Part shown: positions 15,256 through 22,293 of the stretch, piece by piece
How the letters are laid out: each line of letters starts with the position of its first letter
How positions within the stretch are numbered: position 1 is the stretch's first letter
NCBI GenBank assembly: GCA_050045915.1
Contig: JBNGCR010000031.1
Coordinates: 1-37,689 of the forward strand
Reading direction: 5' to 3'
Length of the DNA: 37,689 nucleotides
Source of the DNA: Limnospira sp050045915
Lineage (GTDB): Bacteria > Cyanobacteriota > Cyanobacteriia > Cyanobacteriales > Microcoleaceae
Translations under genes and position numbers: made by a program
Notes under the pieces: model-generated
What the model saw: only the letters and a program-made list of their open reading frames with translations
The model's database searches: none
What the model was told of the DNA's origin: nothing

Positions 15256-16395
15256 ATGGACTTAGAATCCCATCGGTTTATCAGTTATTTTGAACCCGAA
15301 CAGGCTCAAAAACTCTCTCAGTTGGCTCTCGTCGAAGACTATCCGGACGGATACCTGATTTTTGAGGAAGGCGAAATTCCCGACTACTTGTATTTAGTCC
15401 TGAAGGGACAGGTCGAATTTAGCAAACGGGCTGAAGGCGATCGCTATCAAGTCGTTACCGTCGCCAAACCGAATAGTTTTTTCGGGGAATTTGGAGTTTT
15501 GGACGGACAGCCCCGCAGCGCCAGAGCGATCGCCAAAGGAGGAGCAACCCTCGCCAAAATTTCGCGAGAAAACCTGATGACCATTCTCCAAGATGCCCGA
15601 GGAGAGGTGGTTTTGAAACTTTTTGGCTATATTACCCAACAATTGCGAATTACGACCACCGAATATGTCAAACAAATGGTTCATAAACAAAAAATGGAAC
15701 TGCTCGGGGAAATGGTCAATACAATTTTACATGATTTTCGCAGTCCATTTACCGGAATTCAGCTTTCGAGTTCTATGCTACGAGAACTCCATACCGACGA
15801 AGAAACCCGGGAATGGTGCGATTTAATTTCAATGCAAATTCAGCGGATGTTGGGGATGGCGGAAGAGGTGTTGGAGTTCAGCCGAGGAAGTACCACCCTC
15901 AGCCACCGCCGGGTTGATGTCCGCGAGATAATCGGGCATTTTGAAAACTTGAATCGCGTTTATTTCCGATCCTGTGGAGTCCGATGGACGATCAACATCC
16001 GAGAAGAGATTTATATCCGAGCCGATTCTAACAAGATCCTGCGGGTACTTCAAAATTTGGTCGGGAATGCGATCGAGGCTTTGGAAGATGGCGAGGGACA
16101 CATCACCATCACGGCTCAAATTCGCGATAACTGGTGTGAAATTTCCATTCAAGATAACGGACCGGGAATTCCGGAAACGATTCAAGACCACTTATTTGAT
16201 GCGTTTGTCACCTATGGAAAACAGGGGGGAACCGGCCTGGGAACGGCGATCGCAAAATCCATTGTAGAAGCCCACGGTGGCACGATCGGATTCGAGTCAG
16301 ACCGGGCGGTGGGGACGACATTTTGGATTCGCCTCCCCCTGAGTCACGACGATCCGATTCAGGATGAAATTGTAGAGGAAATTCGGCTGGTTTGA
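15256..16395 (+). CDS. Histidine kinase with N-terminal cyclic-nucleotide-binding domain
   Basis: A 379-residue soluble kinase. Residues ~8-125 form a cNMP-binding (CAP_ED) domain with LYLVLKGQVEFSKR and SFFGEFGVLDGQPRSARAIA, the phosphate-binding cassette region. A short linker leads to the HisKA region with phospho-acceptor His159 in LHDFRSPFTGIQL. The HATPase domain has N box NLVGNAIEALE near 268, G1 DNGPGIP near 301-307 and G2 GTGLGTAIAKSIVEAHGG near 325-342. No membrane segment is present, so the kinase is probably cytoplasmic and tuned by a cyclic nucleotide. There is no response-regulator gene next to it, so it is an orphan kinase. Confidence 0.93.
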   Translation: MDLESHRFISYFEPEQAQKLSQLALVEDYPDGYLIFEEGEIPDYLYLVLKGQVEFSKRAEGDRYQVVTVAKPNSFFGEFGVLDGQPRSARAIAKGGATLAKISRENLMTILQDARGEVVLKLFGYITQQLRITTTEYVKQMVHKQKMELLGEMVNTILHDFRSPFTGIQLSSSMLRELHTDEETREWCDLISMQIQRMLGMAEEVLEFSRGSTTLSHRRVDVREIIGHFENLNRVYFRSCGVRWTINIREEIYIRADSNKILRVLQNLVGNAIEALEDGEGHITITAQIRDNWCEISIQDNGPGIPETIQDHLFDAFVTYGKQGGTGLGTAIAKSIVEAHGGTIGFESDRAVGTTFWIRLPLSHDDPIQDEIVEEIRLV

Positions 16396-16685
16396 TGGTA
16401 TAGCTGACAGCTTTCAGCGTTCAGCAGAAGCCGGCGATATTCTAACTGTTGAGGCTAAACCCCCCATTCTTGCGTAAGATTTCCGAAAAATCCGCGAAAA
16501 TCGGAAAACTACGATGCACCAATTTTGAGGGTTGAGACGGGGAGTCCAAAACTGGGGGTTGACAAAAATAGATTTTTATGAATTTGGGGCGGGCGGCGAT
16601 CGCAACCATTCCCGAAACCATTCTCAAATCCCACCGACAGACAGTTTCTCCCCCAAACTCCCGGAGGAGTTGGAGGGAGTTGAAT
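16396..16685. other. Intergenic region between convergent genes
   Basis: No gene is supported here. Near 16400-16430 a CTGACAGCTTTCAGCGTTCAGC stretch is a degenerate form of the GCTGAAA heptamer seen near 24716-24731. The middle has C- and G-runs flanking an AT-rich core with no clear terminator. Confidence 0.5.
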
Positions 16686-17369
16686 TTAAGCGATATCTAA
16701 CACTTCAAAATCCGTCTGGCCGTAAGCCATCTGGCGATCGACCGCCGAAAGTATTTTATGATTCGCTTTGTCAGACAGCAGACAGGCGCAAGCCAAAAGC
16801 GCCACGTCCGGACGGTGAATGGTTCCCGCCACCCGATAATCTTCCGTCAAAACGCCGTTTTTCGTAGCGGGTTCGGACTTCAAACCCCCCGGACGGATGA
16901 TGGTATAGGTGAGTCCGCTGTCGATCAAATGTTGCTCGGCTTTTTCCTTTTCTATCAAGACCGATTTCAGGGTTTCCATCGCTTGGGGTGGGAGGGCGAT
17001 CGCACTATTTCCGCTGCCGATAGACGAAATTAAAATAAATTTATCCACCTTCGCCTTCACCGCCGCATCAATCAGATTTCGATTGCCCAAATAATCCGCC
17101 CGCTGGCCGTCCTTCGGCAAGCCGCCGATGGTACTGACCGCCGCCCGAACCGGCATTCCTTCCAGAAATCCCCGTTCCACCGCCGTCGCGTCCAGGGCAT
17201 CTCCCATCACCACTTCCAGCCCCAGGGCCTCCAATTCCGGGCGGGTGTCGGGCGATCGCAGCAGGGCTTTCACCTTGATTTGTGCATCCGCCAAACAGTT
17301 GGCAATTTCCCGACCCACACCCCGACTGGCACCGGCTAAAAAAATACAAGATTCAGAATTCATCATCAT
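16686..17369 (-). CDS. Atypical SDR, NAD(P)-binding protein
   Basis: A 227-residue Rossmann-fold protein. The dinucleotide-binding loop is FLAGASRGVGREIANCLAD near residues 10-28 (GxxxGxG type). It continues with VVMGDALDATAVERGF near 53-68, VDKFILISSIGSG near 108-120 and LTYTIIRPGGLKSEPA near 153-168, as in NmrA/SDR_a5-like atypical reductases and binding proteins. The canonical YxxxK pair is not obvious, so it may be a binding or regulatory protein or act on an unusual substrate. The start is one of three consecutive ATG codons (17369, 17366, 17363). It is monocistronic. Confidence 0.85.
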   Translation of the reverse strand: MMMNSESCIFLAGASRGVGREIANCLADAQIKVKALLRSPDTRPELEALGLEVVMGDALDATAVERGFLEGMPVRAAVSTIGGLPKDGQRADYLGNRNLIDAAVKAKVDKFILISSIGSGNSAIALPPQAMETLKSVLIEKEKAEQHLIDSGLTYTIIRPGGLKSEPATKNGVLTEDYRVAGTIHRPDVALLACACLLSDKANHKILSAVDRQMAYGQTDFEVLDIA

Positions 17370-17700
17370 ATCAAACTATCAAATTTGTCGATAACGTTTG
17401 TCGGGGCTATTCGAGAATGCTCCCGCTTTATCCCCCGATTATATCCTACTACGGGCATTCTTTATAACATTCAGAAAATTTTAGCACTCCAGACACCGAG
17501 GAAACGGAAAAATCCGACTCTAATTATATTAAATCCGGTTGAATGCTAGAAAACAACGGGTTGGATATCAAGACCGCTTGGAAATGGCGGGAGCAACACC
17601 CTACACAACCAGAAATCGGGGGAAACGTGGGGGGTTGGAGAATCGATAAAAGGACAATTCAATGATCAATGATCAATGATCAATTCTTCCCCCCCAAACC
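17370..17700. other. Intergenic region with a dispersed repeat
   Basis: No gene is supported. GATATCAAGACCGCTTGG at about 17563-17580 recurs exactly at 37207-37224, so it belongs to a dispersed repeat family. A short tandem of AATGATC units lies near 17661-17683, just upstream (plus-strand sense) of the SPFH gene's 3' end. Confidence 0.6.
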
Positions 17701-18630
17701 TTACCGATCGCCGTCCGAAATCAGCGATCGCATCCCCTCCAACGTCGCCGGGATGGCGTGGGGGTCCATAAACATCACCTTGCTGCTGTCGCTGTTGCCG
17801 ATAGACGTTCCCATCTCCATATAATGCTGCGCCAGTAGATATTGGAGGGCTTCCCCTGTTTTGGGATCGGCTTTGAGAATTTTGGTAAGGATTTGCAGAG
17901 CCTCCGCCGTGGCGTGGGCTTTGAGAACCTGGGCTTCCCGTTCCGCCTGAGCCCGCAGCACCAGTGCCTTTTGGTGGGCTTCCGCCGCGAGCACTTCCGC
18001 TTCGGCGCGACCCCGAGCCGAGTTGACCGCCGACTCCCGCTCCCCTTCCGAAGCCAAGATCGCCGCCCGCTTTTGCCGTTCCGCCGACATCTGCAATTCC
18101 ATCGCATCCATCACCGCCTTAGCGGGGCAGATATCCCGCAGTTCCACCCGCGTCACCTTCACCCCCCAGGGGTCCGTGGCGATGTCGAGTTCCCGCAGCA
18201 ACAGTTCGTTGACCTCCGTGCGGGCGGTAAAGGTTTGGTCCAGTTCCAGCTTGCCCATTTCCGAGCGAATTTGGGTGCGGACCATATTTTCCATCGCCGC
18301 CTGCAAATTATTAACCTTGTAGCAGGCTTTTTCCAAGTCCATAATCCGCCAGTAGACCACCGCATCGACGCTGATAGAGACGTTATCGCGGGTGATGCAC
18401 TGCTGGGGGGGAATGTCGAGGACCTGTTCCCGGACGGTCTGGCGGTAGGCGACGCGATCAAAAAAGGGAACGACCCAATTTAAACCGGGTTCAAGGGTGC
18501 GGCCGTTATATTTTCCCAGGGTTTCCACCAGAGCTTTATCGCCCTGATTGATAATTTTGACCGAACCGGCGGCGGCAGAGCCACCCAAAACTCCAAAAAT
18601 GATGAGTCCAAATGTCAGTAGCTGTTCCAT
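17701..18630 (-). CDS. SPFH/band 7 stomatin-like protein (paraslipin type)
   Basis: A 309-residue membrane-anchored protein. Residues 2-20 are a hydrophobic anchor. The SPFH domain runs from KIINQGDKALVETLGKY to about residue 180, with VYWRIMDLEKACYKVNN, MENMVRTQIRSEMGKLELD and DPWGVKVTRVELRDI. A long charged coiled-coil (AERQKRAAILASEGERESAV, RAEAEVLAAEAHQKAL) follows, with the ILTKILKADPKTGEAL and YMEMG C-terminal part. These proteins form oligomeric scaffolds in membranes and act with NfeD proteins. The nfeD gene is upstream on the same strand (19062-19490). The start at 18630 (MEQLLTFGLIIFG) is chosen since the longer frame to 18762 reads through decayed duplicate sequence. Confidence 0.93.
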   Translation of the reverse strand: MEQLLTFGLIIFGVLGGSAAAGSVKIINQGDKALVETLGKYNGRTLEPGLNWVVPFFDRVAYRQTVREQVLDIPPQQCITRDNVSISVDAVVYWRIMDLEKACYKVNNLQAAMENMVRTQIRSEMGKLELDQTFTARTEVNELLLRELDIATDPWGVKVTRVELRDICPAKAVMDAMELQMSAERQKRAAILASEGERESAVNSARGRAEAEVLAAEAHQKALVLRAQAEREAQVLKAHATAEALQILTKILKADPKTGEALQYLLAQHYMEMGTSIGNSDSSKVMFMDPHAIPATLEGMRSLISDGDR

Positions 18631-18677
18631 TTTGTCTCTCCGATTTAATGATTGTGTCGGTCTGAAATTTTGATGAT

Positions 18678-18945
18678 TTAAGTTGGGAAAATATCCCGCA
18701 GTGCCACCCGTGTCACCTTCACTCCCCAGGGTCCGGTTGGGCGATCGAGTTCCGGCAATCATATAGCAACGAGCGCTGGCGTGGTTAAACGCCGGGAATG
18801 ATCAATCTCTCTACTCCCAACTCCCGACTCCCTTTTATAGGTTTTGTAACTATACGATCGCGCATTGCTATAATTGCTCGATCGCCTCTCGGAAGTCATC
18901 AACCTTGTAAGAGGCTTGGGCCAGATCGACGATCTTCGAGTCAAC
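18678..18945 (-). pseudogene. Decayed second SPFH gene, split by a MITE
   Basis: Two blocks on the minus strand translate to parts of a stomatin-like protein. Block one (18945-18873) reads KIVDLAQASYKVDDFREAIE, matching RIMDLEKACYKVNNLQAAME of the intact gene. Block two (18761-18678) reads ELDRPTGPWGVKVTRVALRD and ends in TAA, matching ELDIATDPWGVKVTRVELRD. The 40-odd residues expected between them are missing, and a 111-bp repeat element sits exactly at the junction. The upstream N-terminal and downstream coiled-coil parts are gone. It lies between nfeD and the intact SPFH gene, so the locus probably once read nfeD-SPFH-SPFH. Confidence 0.8.
18762..18872. mobile_element. MITE-like element, copy A
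   Basis: A 111-bp element with terminal inverted repeats TATAGCAACGAGCGC (left) and GCGCATTGCTATA (right). Inside are a hairpin GGCGTG..ACGCC, AATGATCAATCTCTCTACTC, 7-bp repeats of the GGGAGTC type (on the minus strand) and TATAGGTTTTGTAACTATACG. The TA at each end would fit a TA target duplication as made by IS630/mariner-type transposases. It interrupts the SPFH relic. A full second copy is at 37308-37425 and a half copy at 21586-21664. It has no coding capacity. Confidence 0.8.
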
Positions 18946-19061
18946 CCTGGCATCTCATTCGGGATCGGGGGACAAAAGCCAAGACTTGGGGCGATCGCAC
19001 CGCCGAGATCGAGAGAACCTACACCTCAAGCGTCCCCCATTTCGCCGAATGCACCGACAAT

Positions 19062-19490
19062 TTAGGAATGAATTAACTTTTCGGGGACGACGATCAGGGT
19101 GTTGCCCTCCCGACTCACCACCAGCACTTTTTGTTGGGGGGCGATCGCAAATTCCCCCTCGCACCTCGCCCGCCAGGACACCCCCTCGCACAAAACCCGC
19201 CCCGTCTGTCCCGGCAAAATTTCCGTCAGACTTTCAGCCTCCGTCGCCGCTTCCAGGACGGACACCCGGCGGGAAGGCAGAAGGCGGCGAACCCCGAGGG
19301 CAAATACCAGCGATAAAATCATCCACAGGACGACCTGAACGCCCACGTTGGGCACCAGAAGGGAGATCCCAGCCACAGCGAAGGCAGCGAGTCCCATCAT
19401 AAATTCGATAAATGCCGTGGGCAAAAACAACTCCATCAGACAGAGGAGTACCCCGGCCAGCAACCAAAAAAGGGTGGGATTGATGAACAT
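19062..19490 (-). CDS. NfeD-like membrane protein
   Basis: A 142-residue protein. Two to three hydrophobic helices fill residues ~6-75 (LFWLLAGVLLCLMELFLPTAF, FMMGLAAFAVAGISLL, VQVVLWMILSLVFALGVRRL). The C-terminal part, about residues 90-140, is an NfeD OB-fold-like domain: LPGQTGRVLCEGVSWRARCE then QKVLVVSREGNTLIVVP. This is the short NfeD1b-like form without the ClpP-like protease domain. NfeD proteins pair with stomatin-type SPFH proteins, and an SPFH gene and an SPFH relic lie downstream on the same strand. The start at 19490 (MFINPTLFW) fits the membrane helix; the longer frame to 19538 would overlap the divergent gene. Confidence 0.9.
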   Translation of the reverse strand: MFINPTLFWLLAGVLLCLMELFLPTAFIEFMMGLAAFAVAGISLLVPNVGVQVVLWMILSLVFALGVRRLLPSRRVSVLEAATEAESLTEILPGQTGRVLCEGVSWRARCEGEFAIAPQQKVLVVSREGNTLIVVPEKLIHS

Positions 19491-19514
19491 GGGTTTAATG
19501 ATGTCGTTGCGGAA

Positions 19515-21566
19515 TTGATAAGGTTGAGTCGATGGCAATTGGTGATTGCTGACACCCCAGTGCGATCAACAGGAGCTACAATCATTCTAGATTTGAGATT
19601 TTGTATTGAGTGTCCCCGGCAATATATCTTCAAAGTGTCTTTAGATAAACTCTTCCAAATCAGCAGTTCCTCGCCACCGCCGATTTACTGCACCAACCCC
19701 GCCTGTCCCCAACCGCGCAATTCCTTGGGACAGTCCAATTGCCTCACCTGCGAAACTCCCCTCACCTATCGTTACTTGTGGGCCGTCGGTTCCACGGCCG
19801 AGGCCATGAAACCGGGGCAAATTGTCGGCAACCGCTACTACGTCACCGCCCCCCAAATTTGGCTGGACACCAAACCGGGGGTGCCACCGATGCTGCCCGA
19901 TCGCCTCTCGGATGCGATCGCCGCCTACCTCTACCTGTACCCCCATAAACTCCACCTTCCCCAACTCTACGGCATTTACACCTTGGCGACATCCCCGGAA
20001 ACGGCGGAAATTTTACTCCTCGATAACGTCCCGGTGAACGACAAGGGCAACCTGCACCCCTCCCTGGTGGAATCCTGGCCCAAGGCGACGGCAGTGCGCC
20101 AGGTCTACTGGCTGTGGCAGATGTGGTCCTTGTGGGAGCCCCTCTCGGAACAGGGGGCCGCCTACAGTTTACTGATCAAGGACAACCTGCGGGCCGACGG
20201 GTGGCGCCTGCGGTTGCGGGAGTTGCACCGGGGAAAAATTCAGCCCACCCTGCGGGATCTGGCGGAGTCCTGGTCGGCGTTCGTCGAGACGGCCCACGAG
20301 AATTTGCGATCGCCCCTGCAAGATATCCTGCACCGCCTGCGGCAGAGTCCGGAGGGTTCCAGCCCGGGTGCGATCGCCGACTCCCTCAACGAAATTCTAT
20401 TGCAACAGGCGACGCGGCTTCCCCTACATCTGGCCGTGGCCGGACAAACAGACACCGGACGGATGCGATCGCACAACGAGGACTGCTGCTATCCCACGGC
20501 CGCGGATCTAAAACAACAAGAGATTTACCCTAACGACAAGCTGATCCCCCATCTGAGTCTGGTCTGCGACGGGGTTGCCGGCCACGAGGGGGGCGAGGTT
20601 GCCAGCCAACTGGCAGTCCAGTCCATCAAACCCCTGATCCACAGTTTGATGTTGGAAATTGGGGAACAGCAGACACCCCAGCCACCGCACCTAGTCGCCC
20701 ACCAACTGCAGGAAATTACCCGGGTGGTCAACAACGTCATCGCCGCCCAAAATGACGAACAGGGGCGATCGTCCAAGCAGCGGATGGGAACCACCCTGGC
20801 GATGGCCCTGCAACTGTGCCAGCCCGTGCCAATCGAGGGGCGATCGGACTCCAACAACGCCCACGAACTCTACATCGTCAACATCGGCGACAGCCGCGCC
20901 TACTGGATTACCCCCGAATCCTGCGAATTGTTGACGGTGGACGACGACGTGGCGACTCGGGAAGTGCGACTGGGCCGCGCATTGTACTGGGATGCCAAAC
21001 AGCGGCGGGATGCCGGCGCCCTCACCCAGGCTTTGGGAACCCGGGAGGCGGAATTTCTGAAACCGGCGGTGAAACGGCTGATTATCGAGTCGGATGGGTT
21101 GCTACTGCTGTGTTCCGACGGACTCAGCGATAACGACTGGGTGGAAAAAACCTGGGCGAATTACGCCCCGGCGGTGCTGCGGGGGGAAAAATCTTTGGAA
21201 TCGGCAGTCCGAGATCTGGTCGAGATCGCCAACCTCCACAACGGCCACGATAATATTTCCGTGGTGCTCAATTACTTCGGCGTTTCTCCTCAGAAATTGG
21301 TCCTCGTCGAACCCCCGGAACCGCCCCAAAAACCACAACAACCTTTGGAGTCGGAATTTACGGCAGCTTCTCGGGCGCTGATGGAGGAGGATACGGCGAC
21401 TTTGGCCGGAAAATCAACTCGCAGACGAAACCAAAAATTGGGGCTGACCCTATTGATCGTTTTATTAATTGCGGCGATCGCGGGTGGCCTGTGGATCTGG
21501 CAGCAGAACCGAGAAACCGATCCGATTTTCCCCCAGGAGTCGGTGCGGATGGGAAATGAAAAGTGA
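19515..21566 (+). CDS. PP2C-type Ser/Thr phosphatase with N-terminal zinc ribbon and C-terminal membrane anchor
   Basis: About 683 residues. A zinc ribbon (Cys 59, 64, 76, 79; YCTNPAC...NCLTC) is the type that precedes cyanobacterial Ser/Thr kinases. A ~200-residue middle region resembles a decayed protein kinase (GQIVGNRYYV, LHLPQLYGIYTL, LIKDNLRADGWRLRLREL) without catalytic residues. The PP2C domain follows with RSHNEDC near 318, CDGVAGHEGGEVA near 350, GTTLAMAL, VNIGDSRAYW near 455, LLLCSDGLSDN near 531 and GHDNISVVL near 576. The metal-binding Asp residues are present. One helix near 643-662 anchors it. The true start is uncertain; an in-frame GTG at 19635 is an alternative, since the 19515 start leaves only 24 bp to the divergent nfeD. 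The stop lies within a 7-bp repeat array. Confidence 0.88.
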   Translation: MIRLSRWQLVIADTPVRSTGATIILDLRFCIECPRQYIFKVSLDKLFQISSSSPPPIYCTNPACPQPRNSLGQSNCLTCETPLTYRYLWAVGSTAEAMKPGQIVGNRYYVTAPQIWLDTKPGVPPMLPDRLSDAIAAYLYLYPHKLHLPQLYGIYTLATSPETAEILLLDNVPVNDKGNLHPSLVESWPKATAVRQVYWLWQMWSLWEPLSEQGAAYSLLIKDNLRADGWRLRLRELHRGKIQPTLRDLAESWSAFVETAHENLRSPLQDILHRLRQSPEGSSPGAIADSLNEILLQQATRLPLHLAVAGQTDTGRMRSHNEDCCYPTAADLKQQEIYPNDKLIPHLSLVCDGVAGHEGGEVASQLAVQSIKPLIHSLMLEIGEQQTPQPPHLVAHQLQEITRVVNNVIAAQNDEQGRSSKQRMGTTLAMALQLCQPVPIEGRSDSNNAHELYIVNIGDSRAYWITPESCELLTVDDDVATREVRLGRALYWDAKQRRDAGALTQALGTREAEFLKPAVKRLIIESDGLLLLCSDGLSDNDWVEKTWANYAPAVLRGEKSLESAVRDLVEIANLHNGHDNISVVLNYFGVSPQKLVLVEPPEPPQKPQQPLESEFTAASRALMEEDTATLAGKSTRRRNQKLGLTLLIVLLIAAIAGGLWIWQQNRETDPIFPQESVRMGNEK

Positions 21567-21578
21567 AAAGTGAAAAGT
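21558..21578 (+). repeat. Heptanucleotide tandem repeat GAAAAGT x3
   Basis: Three perfect 7-bp units start in the last codons of the phosphatase gene. The stop codon TGA (21564-21566) spans the junction of units one and two. A partial fourth unit runs directly into MITE copy B. Confidence 0.9.
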
Positions 21579-21585
21579 GAAAGTT

Positions 21586-21664
21586 TATCGCAACGAGCGC
21601 TGGCGTGGTTACACGCCGGGAATGATCAATCTCTCTACGACCGACTCCCGACTCCCGACTCCCT
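21586..21664. mobile_element. MITE-like element, truncated copy B
   Basis: Starts TATCGCAACGAGCGC and matches copy A through the GGCGTG/CACGCC hairpin, AATGATCAATCTCTCTAC and the GACTCCC heptamers. It then departs into CTCCCCTCTG, so the right half with the terminal inverted repeat is absent. Its hairpin loop reads GTTA between perfect arms GGCGTG and CACGCC. Confidence 0.75.
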
Positions 21665-21727
21665 CCCCTCTGTTCCCTATTCCACAAGGGTTTCGGCGAT
21701 CGTCCACCCGCTCTCCCCCGCCACCAA

Positions 21728-21744
21728 TGTAACGGAATATTACA
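21728..21744. promoter_or_regulatory. Palindrome TGTAA-N7-TTACA upstream of a promoter
   Basis: TGTAA (21728-21732) and TTACA (21740-21744) form a perfect inverted repeat 27 bp upstream of the -35 box at 21772. It contains GTA-N9-TAC, one base longer than the NtcA consensus GTA-N8-TAC, and lies further upstream than a usual NtcA activator site. It is a plausible operator for an unnamed regulator. Confidence 0.4.
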
Positions 21745-21771
21745 GTTTTGCCATCAAAGCAGCAAAACGTC

Positions 21772-21800
21772 TTGACATCTCAGAATGAAGTCGCTATCTT
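21772..21800 (+). promoter_or_regulatory. Sigma-70-type promoter of the RHH/Ycf46 unit
   Basis: A consensus -35 box TTGACA (21772-21777), a 17-bp spacer and a -10 box TATCTT (21795-21800). Transcription would start near 21807, 30 bp before the ATG at 21836. This rules against the longer reading frame starting at 21785, which would begin inside the promoter. Confidence 0.75.
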
Positions 21801-21835
21801 GTGATACATACCCGGGTACACAAGTTCACTGTCCT

Positions 21836-22186
21836 ATGCAAAGTAAGCAAAAGGTAACACTTTATCTTCCACCCTCACTGCACCGCAAACTCAAAATCAA
21901 AGCGGCAGTCGAGTCGGAACCCATGTCAGCCCTAGCCGAAAAGGCACTCGTCTTTTATCTGACCCACCCCGAAGTGGTTGACGAATTGGAAGCATTACAC
22001 GGCCACACTCATCGAGTTTACGCCTGTCCCGAATGCACCACTTCCGTCGTGATAGAAGAAGGGGAATTGGTTTCCGTCAAGAATCAGCCCAGCGTGCTGC
22101 CTGACGAAGAATTGCCAGTCCAGCCAGTGCGAGAAGTAAGTCCGAGCACCGCCCAACCGGGGGAAGAAGAACTCGTCCCCTGTTGA
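21836..22186 (+). CDS. Small protein with RHH-like N-terminus and CPEC motif
   Basis: A 116-residue protein. Residues 3-45 (KQKVTLYLPPSLHRKLKIKA, then MSALAEKALVFYLTHP) have the strand-helix-helix pattern of ribbon-helix-helix regulators. The middle has VYACPECTTSVVIEEGELV, a single CxxC pair like half a zinc ribbon. The tail is acidic and Pro-rich and ends in Cys. It precedes ycf46 by 107 bp on the same strand behind a consensus-like promoter. In Synechocystis a small gene (slr0373) likewise precedes the ycf46 homologue slr0374 in a stress-responsive operon. I suspect equivalence but cannot verify sequence similarity. It might regulate its own operon. Confidence 0.8.
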   Translation: MQSKQKVTLYLPPSLHRKLKIKAAVESEPMSALAEKALVFYLTHPEVVDELEALHGHTHRVYACPECTTSVVIEEGELVSVKNQPSVLPDEELPVQPVREVSPSTAQPGEEELVPC

Positions 22187-22293
22187 GGAGGAACACAACC
22201 TGGCTTCGATGATAGAGCGATGTCGTGCTCAGAATCGGACATTGGGAACTCTCACTGTTAGTAAATGTTGTACCGTCTCTTGGATCGAGGACC

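Noticed and set aside
21728..21744. NtcA activator site
   Set aside because: The spacing is GTA-N9-TAC, not N8, and it is centred near -71 of the proposed start of transcription. Kept only as a generic palindrome.
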